Source: Varroa destructor
Lineage: Eukaryota > Arthropoda > Arachnida > Mesostigmata > Varroidae
NCBI RefSeq assembly: GCF_002443255.2
Contig: NW_019211455.1
Coordinates: 30,280,444 to 30,344,443 of the forward strand
Direction of reading: 5' to 3'
Length of the DNA stretch: 64,000 nucleotides
The notes under the pieces: generated by a model
Told to the model about the DNA's origin: nothing
The model's input: the letters and a program-made list of their open reading frames with translations, nothing else
Databases searched by the model: none
Position numbers and translations under genes: made by a program
Part shown: positions 1 to 12,517 of the stretch, piece after piece
Layout of the letters: each line of letters starts with the position of its first letter
Numbering within the stretch: position 1 is the stretch's first letter

Positions 1-1312
1 GCTGTGAACTGTTATCGAATACGAATATGTGAATACGAAAGTGTGAGTCAAGACGATTCAATGAGGCTGGCCTTTAAAAGTTAAATTTGCTTGACAAATG
101 TGATTTATCATTGAATAGATTGTGTGCATTCAATGAGACATAAGATGAGAAAAAAATGTTTGTACAACTTGCCTACACACGAGATAATTGTTGATGAAGG
201 TTGTAAAAACAATTTGTTTATGTAAGTGAGTCAGCGCAATATATATATATACGTCGGGCAATACTGGAAGGTAGAATACGTTTTTTCATACCTCTTTTTT
301 TTCATTTTACGAATTTTTTGCAATTACGTCTATCTTGTTAAAATTTAAAAACAAGTTCCAACTGTCTGTAATTGAGTAATTCTTCTGCGCATCTACAAGA
401 ACCGATAGAAAACGAAATTTTACCACAGTCATAAATCAGGACATGAGCCGACCGTTTTTATTAAATCAATACGAGGCCCAGTGTTTACGACAGTATTCCG
501 TGTAAAAGGTTATGATGACGATCATTTCGAATGCTTACGAATCATAAATTCTAATTATTTACCTTAAATATTAGTTTCACTTGTTGTAATAATGTTTATG
601 TATTTATCGTGCACGTACGTATCATCCGGTTTTGGTCTGCACGTTGGTACGTATCGTTCGCACAGAGATCAATGCCAAACTCAGCTTTCTAGTCAACTAT
701 GATCTTTTGCCAATGATGCACTTCTTACCATACATCAATAATAACGATATCATATACTAGATATCTATAGTATATGATTGTTGTACAGGTCAATAATTGG
801 CCTGGATTATAATCTTAATTAAGCGTTTCCCTGCTTGTACATTGTGGGTCTCAACGCAGCGAATTTTTGGGAACACGTGGTCAGCAGGTCAGGACGGCGA
901 ACGCGGATGCATGCACGCAGTTCTTCACCCTGGCCATCTATCTTATTTGTGAAGAATAGATAGCGCCATTCTGAAGGTTCAGTTACGCAATGAAGTCGTG
1001 TAATAAAATGAGTGTGGATTCTAATTGTTCCAACGAATTTATACAGTGCTAACGGTCAGGCTCAGGAGCAGGCCTCCTGCCATCGATACCTTCACCGATG
1101 ACAAGGCCGCCGCGTGTGGCTATTGGATTTCCTGACTGGACGAGTTGTGGATTCGAACGCAATGTCAATTCCGACTGCTACTTGCTGCTGCGCGATGTGC
1201 AATAACCCGGCAGTTTTCACCCTCCGACATTTTCCCTTCAAATGATCTTTCCCAGGATGATGTTCGTAAGCAGCACGAGATTAATTTAGAAACGAATTAT
1301 TAATTACAATAA

Positions 1313-1332
1313 TTGTTGTTGTTGTTGTTGTT
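1313..1332. repeat. Microsatellite (TTG)n
   Basis: Six to seven perfect copies of the TTG triplet. A similar tract occurs at 5771-5793. Confidence 0.9.
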
Positions 1333-2686
1333 AGTGTTTCGAGTAAGTTGGCTCAGGAGTAGTCGTGACGAGTCGCATCCTATCGTCCGTAATGAATCCG
1401 TATAAGGCAATTGTTTTTTCCTTCATTTGTTTAATTATTACCTGGTATTACGCGTCGCTCTAGTGAGACTTAAGGACAGAACCGCTTTTAAGTATGATAA
1501 CGTGTCTTAATGCAATCTAAGCCATGCTAAAGCCTCGTAACCTGGATAGCTATCAGGCTGTATGCTACTTCCGTATCTTGTGAGCAGGCAGAACAATTGG
1601 CCAAAATAACTAGAATAAAGCCAAAGTTCGCAGAACTGTACGTCGGCCTTATTCTGCTGCCATTTCTGTAACTGTTTTTAGCTAAACTAGACCATTAATA
1701 ATGATTTCACTAGATAGTGCTTCAAACTCTGCATATTTGACACTGGCGCTGTCTAATAAGTTACGTTTTCTTATTAAAACACAGAACCGCAAAAAGTTGC
1801 TTTCTAGTAACAGGAAGATCCTGGCCATAGCAGGCGTATGAGAAAAAAGTAGGCAATCGTGTTATTTGCTGCTGGGATACAGATATCTTTAAATCTGGTA
1901 CGGATCGGAGAGTGGCCCTCAGTATGGCGTTTTGGGCAAATGATTAGTACGTGGCCACACGTCCCGACTTCACGACAAGTTTCCGTTGATGATTCGTCAT
2001 AGACTGGAATGAGTTCACCCTAGGGCCAAATAGACACTCGATGGGATCCGAGGGTTCGGAACCAAAATGACACGACAGGATTCATGACCCCATAGGTCTA
2101 GCAGGACCATTGAAATACTTTTAGCTGCTAATACACGCATTCAAATATCGGCGCCAGAGTATTATCCCTAGTATTACTAAGCTAAGGTTCAATGATTGTA
2201 ACATGTTGCAGATATGAGAAACCGATTGAAGGGACATCGAGGGACCGGGTGTTAGGTGAAAATGAAGTCGAAACATCTCTCATTGCTAGTTTGTCTTCGA
2301 TACACTTGTTTGAATACAACCTAAATTCTGACAACTGATGCTTTACATCTTGAGTATATATATGGCGTTTGATCAATGTTGCTTATATTCTGAAAAATAC
2401 AGAGGAATTCAGGAAGTTGGTAGACCTGTATCAACGTTAGAAGAACTACGTAAGGACCTATTTACGGATCTGATGTTTTGGCGCGAATTTTCGAATGCTG
2501 GTAGCAATTGCTTCGTTAGTGAAGTTCTCGCCTCAGCCTGAATTGAACCGTACGAGTATAATTGATTGGGAATTAGCGATACAGACACACGCTATGAAAA
2601 TATAGCATGAATGCTTTTAGTAAAAGAAAACTTTTATTTTAGACTCACTTATTTCTAGAGATTATACATAATTAAATAATTTAATT

Positions 2687-2738
2687 AGGCTAGTACAGTC
2701 CAAGCATAAATATGTTTATGCTTGAACAGTACTAGCCT
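2687..2738. repeat. Near-perfect inverted repeat / hairpin, 24-bp arms, 4-base loop
   Basis: Arm 1 (2687-2710, beginning AGGCTAGTAC) and arm 2 (2715-2738, ending GTACTAGCCT) are reverse complements except for two mismatches, around a TATG loop. Such a fold-back could be a solo MITE remnant or a transcribed hairpin; nothing nearby decides. Confidence 0.7.
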
Positions 2739-3377
2739 TGAGCGGATTGGTAGCTCAAATCAACTGGGCTCCGTAGAGTGATTCACTTCCAACGTGTCTT
2801 CGAAATGATATAAGGTACAATGTCAAGCTGTCGCATGACTAACGTTCAAAATAAATTTCCCATTATCATCGGGATATTGACGTTCTTATTTTGATACGTT
2901 GATATGTTTGGATCAATTGACACGCAAAACCCAACGAATATGGTACATATTAGTACGTTATCAGAATACATGCGCATAACTCCACATAAGTACCGAGATT
3001 TGTGATGCTAATGTGCGAACGTAGAAGCGTGCTAGCTAGCTAGCTGCAGCCGTAATCATTCGTTAGTTCATTTACCTGCTGATGTGGCCCTCTACCCTAA
3101 ACTTAAATCCACCAGCCTAATTATAGCTAAAGTATGGTAACAGTACAGCTATCCAGCATGGTTAGCCATCCCGATACAACAACCTATCCGCCTAGGCGAC
3201 GGAGAAGCAGGAGAAATGTTCACTCATGGAATTCTTCAAACCAGTTCCGGAGCTGCTGACGCGTTTCTTTTTAACGCTCTACGTGTTTCAGTTTTGTCAC
3301 CGCTCAATTCCGAGTCCTCCTCAGTCGCCGCCAAAGATAAGCGCTCTGTGCCTGCTATCTCAACTAAAGCGTCCGTA

Positions 3378-3415
3378 CCCCCCCCCCTCCCCTCCCCTCC
3401 CCCCTCTCCCCCGCC
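3378..3415. repeat. Polypyrimidine C/T tract
   Basis: About 38 bases of almost pure C with single T residues. Reading across it creates the proline-rich and glycine-rich open frames of this region, which I regard as artefacts of the tract. Confidence 0.85.
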
Positions 3416-5068
3416 AGACACATAAGCTTAAACAAACGCGAACTAAAAGCCCCTACTCGTTTTATGATCGCAGCGAGTTTGAGGCGTCTAATAAAGGGGT
3501 AGTAGCGAGTAACTCTTCTCTGTTGACGGGTGAAGCGGGTGTAGTCGAGTAGAAGGCTGACTGGTAACGAATGCGTGGCTTTACCCGCTGTCGCACGGGG
3601 CCTGATATGCTGGCAAAGAATGCAATCAAGGGCTCATTTCACGCTCACTGCCTTCTCTCCGACGCGACTCTAGTGGCGTCAGTTCAATACCAACAATACA
3701 AACCAGACATCAGCCGCACACCTCACATGCATTTAATGGAGAGCGGCAAAGGCAGGCGAAAATGTCGCGCATGGTTTGAAATGTTGCCACATAACTTTAA
3801 CTCGACGATAGAAACTAGGTTCTCCGTGATGATGTCGGCATTCAGATGGTTGAGGTACGTTCTAACTGATCCCTCGCTATACGAGTAACGTAAAATGCGG
3901 ATTAGATACGTAGAATAACTTGATCTTATTGAAGTTACTGGCTAGTTACAGGTGAATATTTAGTAAATATAGCTTGGCTTTTACTACGACGCATGAATGA
4001 ATGATATTTCTGGTCAACTATTTGTCTATGGTACTGGTCAACGTCACTTGCCAATTACAAGCTACTGTATAGACCTGGACGTTCAAGGTTCGTTAATTGA
4101 CCTGGTAGACGAAAATGTTCCTGTCATATGTTGCCTTTCTGTTATGTTAATGGCCTAAGAACTAACCAGTGATATCGGACCCTTGCGATAGATTTAGTAG
4201 TAGAGCATTTTTTTTTTTTATTGATAATGATTTATAATAACATTATCACTGCGGCAAACAGGCAATAATGTTATAGCGCTGGAGTCCGTTGTCGTGTCCC
4301 GGCTATTGGCGAGGTTTTACAGGATTCGAAGAATTACGACGAGTGCAAGAACGGACCGTTACAGTGTCTCTTTTCGTATTGCGTTACTTGATGTTGCTCA
4401 CATGGGTATAACAATTATTTTTACCAGGTCTATAATTATTTCGCCAGTCTGTTGCTATGTAGAAATGATGAGCACGTCCGCTGGCTGTGAACGACCGACC
4501 GAACAGGTGTTCTGACTACCGTGAAGGTTGTTCTCCACGAAGCTATAAGCCCTTGATACCAGAAGCAGCTGGTAAAACTGCGTATCGGTCGACCGAATGC
4601 ACACTGGATCATTAAGAGCACGCGTCCCGTCTAAAGGTACCGCCACTGGGAGAAATACATTTGCAGGTGTATATCCTCTCACCTTAGTCGCTACGATTAA
4701 TCACTAACTGAACGACAGGGGGGCCGGAATGGAACATACTGTTTTCGACAGCTCAGATTCTGCTAGTTTCATAATACTCAGACGCCACCTAAGGTTAGAC
4801 ATAAATACAATAACTGATTGGCATTTTGCTCTGTCATCGGGCAACGAGTATGTTATAGGAAGCGTAGTAGGGACACGTAGTCGCCAACCAGCCGAACCAT
4901 GCTCATCGTAGATACGAGTAACAGAATAAATTCAGACAGTTTGTACGATGAAGCCCGTTCCTCCGACCGAGTCGTCTTCAAGTCAGTCTTTCATGACCGT
5001 TTTTCCCTGGACGTTTGCATTGGTTGAAAATAAGGTATCACCCTAAGTACATGCATGACGCACGCGTC

Positions 5069-5105
5069 TAGCGGGTCGGGTCGGGTCGAGTCGAATCGGA
5101 TCGGG
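5069..5105. repeat. Imperfect (GGGTC)n / (TCGGG)n repeat
   Basis: Three GGGTC-like units followed by diverged GAGTC, GAATC and GGATC units. Confidence 0.8.
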
Positions 5106-5770
5106 ATTCGTTAGAACAGATGGCGTGGAAGAGATATCTATTTATGAACGGCACGAATAAAATGCTTGGCGGCACCTAGCGACACAAAATTGTAACTTCA
5201 ATGTATATGTATCCGCGTGCGCGCCCTCTATTAAGATCATACTATTAAAAACTATTAATATCATTGCATTCGCTTTATGGATATCATCTTCCCGCTTAGC
5301 AACTAAAACGAGAATAGTTAAAGCAATTGAACAACAAACTGGAACTTTTTACAAATGTGTTATTCTGTATAAATCTATTATCATGAACTTGCAGAGGCTA
5401 CCTACGTGCTAGTAGTGTTCTACTTCATCGTATGCTATCGAGCCGTGTTAACCGAACTGTTGGAAGCTGCACTCGGGTTCGTAGTCTCCTGAACGGACTT
5501 GGGGAGTCGCATATCTGCTTGTCTCTGTTTATCATATTCTATAAACCCCACCTTCTCTCGCCCATTTCCACTCAGTCCTTCACCTCCCGAATCGCGCTAC
5601 AAAACTGTCTCTATTAGAACTACTCATTCCGAGTGTTCTGCACCACGTAAGCCTTGACGTTGCCATTTCAACTTTTTCGATAAGTTACATATCAGTCTTT
5701 AGGTGGCACTACTTCCGGATTATTTTCCGGTTGTTATTATTGTTGCCGTTCTTGTTGCTGCTAGTATTTC

Positions 5771-5793
5771 TGTTGTTGTTGTTGTTGTCGTTG
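5771..5793. repeat. Microsatellite (TTG)n
   Basis: Six GTT/TTG triplets ending in GTCGTTG; second such tract in the left end of the window. Confidence 0.9.
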
Positions 5794-6987
5794 TGTCAAA
5801 AGCAATGCTTACGCGAGTGTGATATCAGGGCCAGTTCGAGGTTCTTGCTAGTGGTCCCACCGATTACGTCGTGTACGTGGCATGTTAGTGGTAGCGGTAG
5901 TTAAAGTTTGCGGCGGACGCGATCTCGTTTTGCCAATGCCAACCATTACTTGCACGGGCAGGCGTATGTCCAGAAAGGCCCACTACATAGCTTGCACTTC
6001 CGGCATATTCACGTCCGTGCGTAGCCAGAGCTCTTCAGTCCATCGTGCTTCGGTATGAAGCCTATGCAGCGTCTTTTTTCTTATTCGGTTTTCACAACGT
6101 CGACGCCTTACAGCGCCATCATCTCTAGCTCCATCCACCACCATTACTACCGACACGAATCGTCAAACGGAAACGGAAATGAGCCGTGTCTGTACACTTT
6201 CAAAGCCCCCACCCGCACCACTCTATCGCTCTTCTTACTTTTGCGTTTTGCCACACTTGTGTATTCCCCGACTGAAACTTTACTCAAAAATGGGGCATTT
6301 CCACCAAGCAACTCATGTGAAAACAACTCGCTCCGACGCTTAATTTTAGAACTGTTTTATGTAAATAATGTCCTTACTGCACATCTAATAGCTAGTCAAC
6401 TTCACCTGTTAAATGAACAATTTCACATATTAAGTTACCATTATTACACATGGCTAGCGGTCAATAATATAAGCCAGGCTTGATTTTCGTTATACAAGAC
6501 AAAGTCTATCATATCAATCTATAAGGGCGCTACGGAGCTTTACTAAGCTTACTTTGTAAATTCAAATTGACAACCTTTTACTGCGTTACCTGGACATCCA
6601 GACATCGCTGTCTATTCAAGAAAAGTGGGGAGCGTTATCATAGATAATCGATGCAAGCGCTCAACTGGTATTATGTGGGCTGATATTCTTTTCATAAGAC
6701 CGAAAATCAATAAATGGCGAATAGTGAACTGAAATAAAAAGTATTGCAATTATATGACATATGTATGGTTAAAGGAAAAACCTTATACTGTGCCCTTTGC
6801 TTTTATTGCCTTCATAATCTCTTTGTTAACTTAGCTGCGTCATGTGGCACAATTTTCCTTGAAGTATTTTAACTAATGATTATCGTCTCGTTTTCATCAA
6901 TAGGAACCTTCGTACACGTGTAGCTTTACGTTCGAACGTTTCGTCCACGGATACTTCTGGACATTCGACGTTGGCTTGGATGACTTC

Positions 6988-7146
6988 ACGACGTTTCGAG
7001 TTTTACGTCCAATATCGCCGTTAGGCATTCCATCAGATAGTTGGCTCCCCGCACGAAACGACCCGTGTGTCTATGCCCGGGCTCGAACCTAGACCACAAC
7101 ATGTGCCTGTAATTACCGTGCGAATACGTTACCCACTAATCTGTCA
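6988..7146 (-). repeat. tRNA-derived SINE, copy A (reverse strand)
   Basis: Read on the minus strand, this stretch begins with an A-box-like TAGTGGGTAACG (about 7139-7128). It continues with a B-box-like GGTTCGAGCCCGGGC near 7091-7077. The tRNA-unrelated body contains CGTTTCGTG (7060-7052), GGGAGCCA and GGACGTAAAACTC (7010-6998). The same order of blocks occurs in the two copies at 12.34-12.67 kb, which shows it is a dispersed family and not a chance tRNA match. No coding content. Ends are approximate because no clear target-site duplication was found. Confidence 0.75.
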
Positions 7147-9802
7147 TCAGGACTGGCTTGAAATTTTGGAGCATACGAATCAGCCGCTACTGAACGTTTC
7201 AGTCTACCTATTCGTATTATAGTTGTTTTTTTTTTTTTTGCAATGTACAGCCTGCCGGATGTACTAGCTCTTTCACCAGATACGTCACGCAAGAATATAT
7301 CGCGCCACTCTGTATTCTGTACGAATGATTTTTCATTCGTGCAAGGAACTGAAGTCATAGACGAAGTGTACAAGCCTACGAGTTAGTTGATTTAAGGTGT
7401 CCTTCATCTAGGGCGAATATCAAATAATCAGGAAGTATCAGGTGAATCGATGTAAGCCCTGAAACTTTTATCTCTTCTCAGTCGTTGAGTAACGCGGAAA
7501 TTTTCGAACGTGCGCTTAAAATACAGCTCTGTCATTGTGACAAGGCGAAGTGTGGATAACCCACCCAGCAGCTGTTACTTTCCGCGTTAAAAGAAAAAGT
7601 TCATTTTTCAATCTTGGCGGATCTCTAACGGCTGTCATAATCTATTGCGCTGTACTGTAATGAAAAGGTGCTACATCACTGCCAATTTGGCAAAGCTGCA
7701 CACTCTTATATGGTGTGCTTAACGCGTCTACGAAAGTTCAGGCGATTTAACGACGGAAAACATTTTTAGCATCGAAAACTATTTAACGCCATTACATTCT
7801 GATCGTATCGCGAGTACCTGCGAAATCATTAACGTAGAGAGCCGTTTTCCCGTTCGGTCTGGGCTAATACTTATTCAAATCATACAGAATCAATCGCAAT
7901 CACGTTACTTTTTAACCGTACCAATGACGTATTGTTTAAACATAAGGAAGATCCACGCATTTACCATAGCCAAGGTACACCTATGGCAATGCGTCAAAAA
8001 TACGTCGCTTATTTCCACGTCATTGAATTAAGCTGCATTTCCCCCTAAACCAGTGGTCATCTGCAAACACGATAGATATTGGCATTTCTTAGCAGTAAAG
8101 GTAACGGCAGTAACAATAGTATTATATTAAGCTCCCTGTGCTGACTGGCCCGTGAGATATTTACAGGCAATAGGTGAGCGTTACCCTAGAGGAAATGTGG
8201 CGCTCTACTATATCACTGGCAGGTCGCCGATTGACAAAGTGTTAGGACATAAATGTCAAGAGTTTTCTTTATCCAAAGGTCAACTCTTCGAGTCGAGAGA
8301 AGCGAAGCAATGTACCTTACCGGTACATTGCTTCGTACCGGTTCGTAGTACTATCGCGAAAAAAAACACCATTTTTTTTTCTCTCTGTTTAGTTAACAGG
8401 AAGTATTTTTATGACTATAACTTCTGGCTTTCAGCAAGATCGCAGAGCAGTCCCGAAATCGTTATTATGTGTCATGGAATAGAAATAGCTTAAAATATTT
8501 GTTGGATAATAACAATACACATACAAAATCTCAAGGAAACTTGAAGTAGTATGAAACAAAAGTGCAGGCTTATACTTTTTGATATATGAAATCTTATTTA
8601 TAATTATGCCTTAAACTAGGTTTTGTATAGTTTTATTTGATTTAAGGTATACATCTGTTGAAGATTTTACCCAATCAAATGAAGTGCGTCTGTTGATTTG
8701 ACAGATCTATTCCGCTTCTTTCTGCGCCCACAACGACCAATTAAGTAATCGTTTGAATTGGAATAGAATTCATTACAAATGTATAGCAAATTATACTTCG
8801 CGTTTAGCCGCATGTTTATTATTTGACGAGCCACGAACGATTTCTCGGCGATGAGCTTGCTACCTTTATCCCCTTTCGTAGACTGGGGAAAATTACCCTC
8901 ACCTAGAAAATCCAGAAAAACACCCTTTCTCAAATCGGATGTCGTTCGAAAGAGATTACCAGGCCTTATAAAGCTTCGATGCGTACTCGTTTCACGAAAG
9001 GTCCTTATGCACCTTCTGTTGTCCACCAAGTGAGTCAAATAAGTAAACACAATAATGTATCTGAGAAAATAACCATTGCTTTATTACCAATGATAAAAAA
9101 TGGCAGCTTTTTTTATTTTACGAGCTATCGCTTTTATGTTTACCTATGGTTAATGGCATATTCTATAGAAGATTAGGAATATATACACACTATATAATAA
9201 ATGCAAAGTCGATTCCTCAGTTTTAATGAGACTTCTTTTTATAATATCTTTTCATTGCAATCAAGGTTACGTGTGTTTTACGGAATTCGAATTGGAAATT
9301 TGACAATTCCAAGACTTCTGCGTTACCGCCTACGTCATCCTGCGGAAGAATTTTACCGAAAATGGTAGTATGCGTTCAACCCAAACGTCTAGATTAACCT
9401 CTCTATCACTTTGTTACATACTACGCTATATTTGTGCAATATATTAATAGTGATCATAGCCTTGACAATGGAACTTAGCTAAGCATATTTTCTTATTGAG
9501 GTTCTGCCGTTTAGAAGTTTCAACTTACGACTTAAAATTGTAGCAGTTAAAAGGTGGCTTATAGGGGGAGAGTAATACATTCGTTTCGCTCAACAAATAT
9601 TATAAAATTATTTTCTTTCTAAAAAAAAAAAAATGCTTTTATCATGTATGAACAAAAGACCAAAAATTATTTGTTCTCAAAATTCTAGTCTATAGAAGCC
9701 TTCGATTTGCTCTGATCTATAGAGGTAAAGTTTTTAGTGTTCAACGTCGTTGAATCCTTCTGAAGCCGTGTGCTAATGACATCTCGATGTCTGTTTTTGC
9801 AG
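7147..9802. other. Intergenic, nothing recognised apart from the 8.3 kb inverted repeat
   Basis: Open frames at 8152-8493 (plus) and 8667-9050 (minus) are of chance length for this composition, show no family motif and do not start with a good context. The last part, towards 9802, probably includes an upstream non-coding exon or intron of the secreted-protein gene, because its first coding exon follows a splice acceptor. Confidence 0.5.
8303..8335. repeat. Perfect inverted repeat, 14-bp arms, 5-base loop
   Basis: CGAAGCAATGTACC (8303-8316) and its exact reverse complement (8322-8335) flank the loop TTACC. It lies in otherwise featureless sequence. Confidence 0.75.
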
Positions 9803-9850
9803 GCCTTCGAGCACAAGAGATCGGGGTATTATTTAGCGGGAAATTTACAA

Positions 9851-11475
9851 ATGTCCATTGCGTTGACGCTACTCAGCGGCCTCCTAGCAGCTGATGTCGA
9901 ACTTTGTTCACAGGTAAACATTTGAAATCAAACTAGTCACGCTGACGCTAACATAATTAGTAATTTCACTCGTTGTTTTTTGGCTTTTTAGAGACACTTA
10001 GAAAATTGTAGCGACTCTCTTTATGTGTTGACAAGGAAAAACCATGAATTTGTGGTGCCGGAAACCGAGAGTGCGCTGATTGCTCATTGTGAGAAGCAAA
10101 CGGCAGCGGAAGAATGTCTACGAGAGCGAGTCGATATTTGTGACACTGGAATAACAAAAGTAAGTGAAAGTGAAATCAGATTGTTTATCAAAAAGTGCTC
10201 GGCGGGCTATTTTAGTCGTGTTAAGTTAGACAATCTACGTTGTCCTCTTTCTAAATTAGTAGTTTGAGCTAATTAAGATTAAGTAGGCTAATAATAGGAA
10301 TAGATGACATTGAATTTTTGAAGCTCTAACTAGCCCTATTTTAATTAGATCGTGGAATTTTGCTTGGGATTAGATCAACTAGCCCATATTTTGTGGATTT
10401 TTTATAGGGCATGAGTCGGGCTCTTTTCGATGATAACCACGACGAGTTCTCACGTCGCTGTGATCCCACATCAAAGGTAAAAGTTCGATCGAATGGCAGA
10501 ATTAGTTTCCTTAATCAATTAGTCAAAACATCACTCAAATCTATCGTCTTAGATAGTTCTTCAATCATAGCATACATTCAATGATATATGACAAGATCAT
10601 GAAAGGCTTTTCTTCAGATCATCCTTATCTCTACGTAGAATTAGCTTTCCTGCAGATTGTCGTAACGTTGCTTGTTGCAAAATCGCTACCATTTAACTAC
10701 ATAAACTGGGTTCCCGCTTCTGGCCATAGCCTATTTTTCGACTATGCCCGATTTGTCCCACAGGATCATCGCCGTAGGTCTGAATGATTTGTTGAGAGTG
10801 ATTATTTCACATAAGATATATATGTAAAGCCTTTTCCTTGCAGGAATACACTGACTTCCTGTCGATTGCCCCTTGTATCAATACCATAAGCGGTGAACTG
10901 TATGGCTGTATGGTTGGCATGCTCACTAACCTCAGTAATGCAATCCATGTGAAAACATTCAGGAAAAAGGTGGGTTATGATTCCGCTAGAAGAGTAAAAA
11001 GCAAAATAACAATAATCGTAGTCAGATTGTTTCTAAGCGTATCAAACGCGTGTTTTTCAGTAGAAACGCAGGCAACTCGTCAGCACATTCTCTAATTACA
11101 TTATCCGATAGCGTAAATACGATCACTGATCAACTTGGCCGTTTCGTCTCTCGCCTATAGTAATACAAGCTACAATTAGCACAACGGTTTGTTTTTTAGG
11201 TCGATCACGGATGTTGTGCGTACAAACGTTTCGAAAAATGTGTTCTGGACATCGCGGTTGACCGCTGTGGATCGGAGACTCAAGCCTTTTTTGATGATTA
11301 CCTTAAACAGACGGTTAGAGAAACTGTTACTCTTCTTTGTTCCGCCGACTATGAGTTGTGTACCACTCTCAAGCCTGTGGAGTTACCTAAGAAGTTGAAC
11401 ATAGAATATGATGAACCTCAAAGTATATTCTCGGTTATACACTATATTCTGGGCGTAATTCAAGCGAAAGAATAG
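9851..11475 (+). CDS. Secreted cysteine-rich protein, 233 aa, 14 cysteines (possibly 27 kDa haemolymph glycoprotein-like or DUF19-like)
   Basis: Exons: 9851-9913 (exon begins at about 9803 after TTTTTGCAG, so the 5' part is taken as UTR), 9992-10159, 10408-10476, 10844-10969, 11200-11475. All introns are GT-AG and all joins are phase 0; stop TAG 11473-11475. The protein begins MSIALTLLSGLLAADVELC, a short signal peptide. The mature part has 14 cysteines, an even number as expected for disulphides, including a CC pair followed by KCVLDIAVDRCGSE. This C-C-CG spacing recalls arthropod DUF1397 (27 kDa haemolymph protein) and nematode-type DUF19/T20D4.11 domains, but I cannot decide between them from memory. 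No membrane anchor is clear; the C-terminus is mildly hydrophobic. The first exon is open upstream of ATG 9851 (no stop back to 9803), so a longer N-terminus is possible. Gene model good, family assignment tentative. Confidence 0.8.
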
Positions 11476-11529
11476 AATAATACTATCAACTAGTTCATAA
11501 TAATTTCAAAACTCTAAGAGCAGTTGATA

Positions 11530-11535
11530 AATAAA
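11530..11535 (+). terminator. Canonical polyadenylation signal AATAAA of the secreted-protein gene
   Basis: AATAAA lies 55 bases after the stop codon of the five-exon secreted-protein gene. Its distance and strand fit the 3' end of that transcript. Confidence 0.6.
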
Positions 11536-12339
11536 ATCCAGCTTCGTTCTTAAGCGTCAGCTCTTAGATTTCGTATCTGTCTCAATGCATCTCGTATACG
11601 GTTACCGTTGAGTACCTTCGGGAAAAAAATGTAGTATAGTTAGTCTCGAGACTAAATGTTCTCGAAGACGAAAACTGCTGCTAGTAGTTATCTTTTTTAG
11701 CTTATAATTGCCCTAGGCTGCAATTAAGGCCTAAGGCACATCCTAAGATAAGATATCAATCTTATTTCCATTGAAAATTGCTTTATGGGGGTCCAAAAAG
11801 GTACATGGCGTGGTATTTATTAAAGTTGATCACTCAAACCATTCAGAGAATGAAGCAGAAGAGGGCCAAAGACTACTTAAAGGCCCTATTTACGACAACT
11901 GTTGAATGACTGAATTGAATTTCATAGAAGATTCGATGTTTTGTTTCTGAGATCTTCATCGATTCAGGTCTACCACTCAACCTTGAACTTAGCAGACTCC
12001 TTCAAGTACGCATTTATATGATGCTCGGTGTACGTGGCAGAGATATCGATGGCCATAACTATCAAATTTAACAGAAAATTATGTTTACTATGCAATGAAA
12101 TTACAGCGTAGTTACAGAGAAGGAAGCGCTTTTTGGAATGCTAAATAAAGCAAACAAATAATGGCGGGGTAAACGGAAAAAGGAACTTCCTAACCTAATA
12201 TATTGCACTTCAGTTTATTATGAATCTATCTAATAAATACACAGATTAATATTGATTTTCATAACAAGGTGACTAGGCAAACTTAAAGTTGATTTAGTAA
12301 GGCGGGATTTAGTAGGTATAGATCAGGTTATTTAGACAA
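11536..12339. other. Intergenic, nothing recognised
   Basis: AT-rich sequence between the poly(A) signal of the secreted-protein gene and the SINE pair. No exon-like stretch was found. Confidence 0.5.
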
Positions 12340-12510
12340 CGGCATGTCTCTGTAATAGCTTAGTGGATAAAGTATTTACCCTTCGGAACGCGTTGCGGTT
12401 CAGATCCGAACCCAGGCATAGGCAGTTCGTTTCGTGCTGGGAGCCAGCCGTCTGGTGGAATATCTAAGGGTGATACCGGACGTAAAACTCAAAACGTAGA
12501 ACGACCACAC
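12340..12510 (+). repeat. tRNA-derived SINE, copy B
   Basis: A-box TAGCTTAGTGG at 12356-12366 and B-box region GGTTCAGATCCGAACCC at 12397-12413, 41 bases apart as in a tRNA gene. A body follows with CGTTTCGTG (12428-12436), GGGAGCCA and GGACGTAAAACTC (12478-12490). Copy A shares these blocks in the same order and spacing. The element sits just 5' of copy C. The tRNA part does not fold into an intact tRNA that I would annotate as functional. Confidence 0.75.
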
Positions 12511-12517
12511 CTTCATT

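Larger units (their letters stand above)
1..6987. other. No recognisable gene
   Basis: AT-rich sequence with a somewhat GC-richer patch at about 860-1240 and many short open frames on both strands. The longest open frame, 6055-6483 (142 codons on the plus strand), begins MKPMQRLFSYSVF. It has low-complexity His/Ser/Leu composition, no motif I know and no splice context. The frame at 3571-3888 (105 codons) is likewise unrecognised. I see no confident exon here; promoter or UTR sequence of a gene beyond the left edge cannot be excluded. Confidence 0.5.

Noticed and set aside
3033..3046. CTAG tandem repeat as a possible array
   Set aside because: Only three to four copies of a tetranucleotide; a simple repeat, not a CRISPR or structured array.
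3216..3552. Overlapping proline-rich (plus) and glycine-rich (minus) open frames
   Set aside because: They are produced by the C/T tract at 3378-3415, which is open in several frames; no motif or splice context.
6055..6483. 142-codon plus-strand open frame
   Set aside because: Longest single open frame in the left end, but low-complexity composition and no recognisable domain; not strong enough to call a gene.
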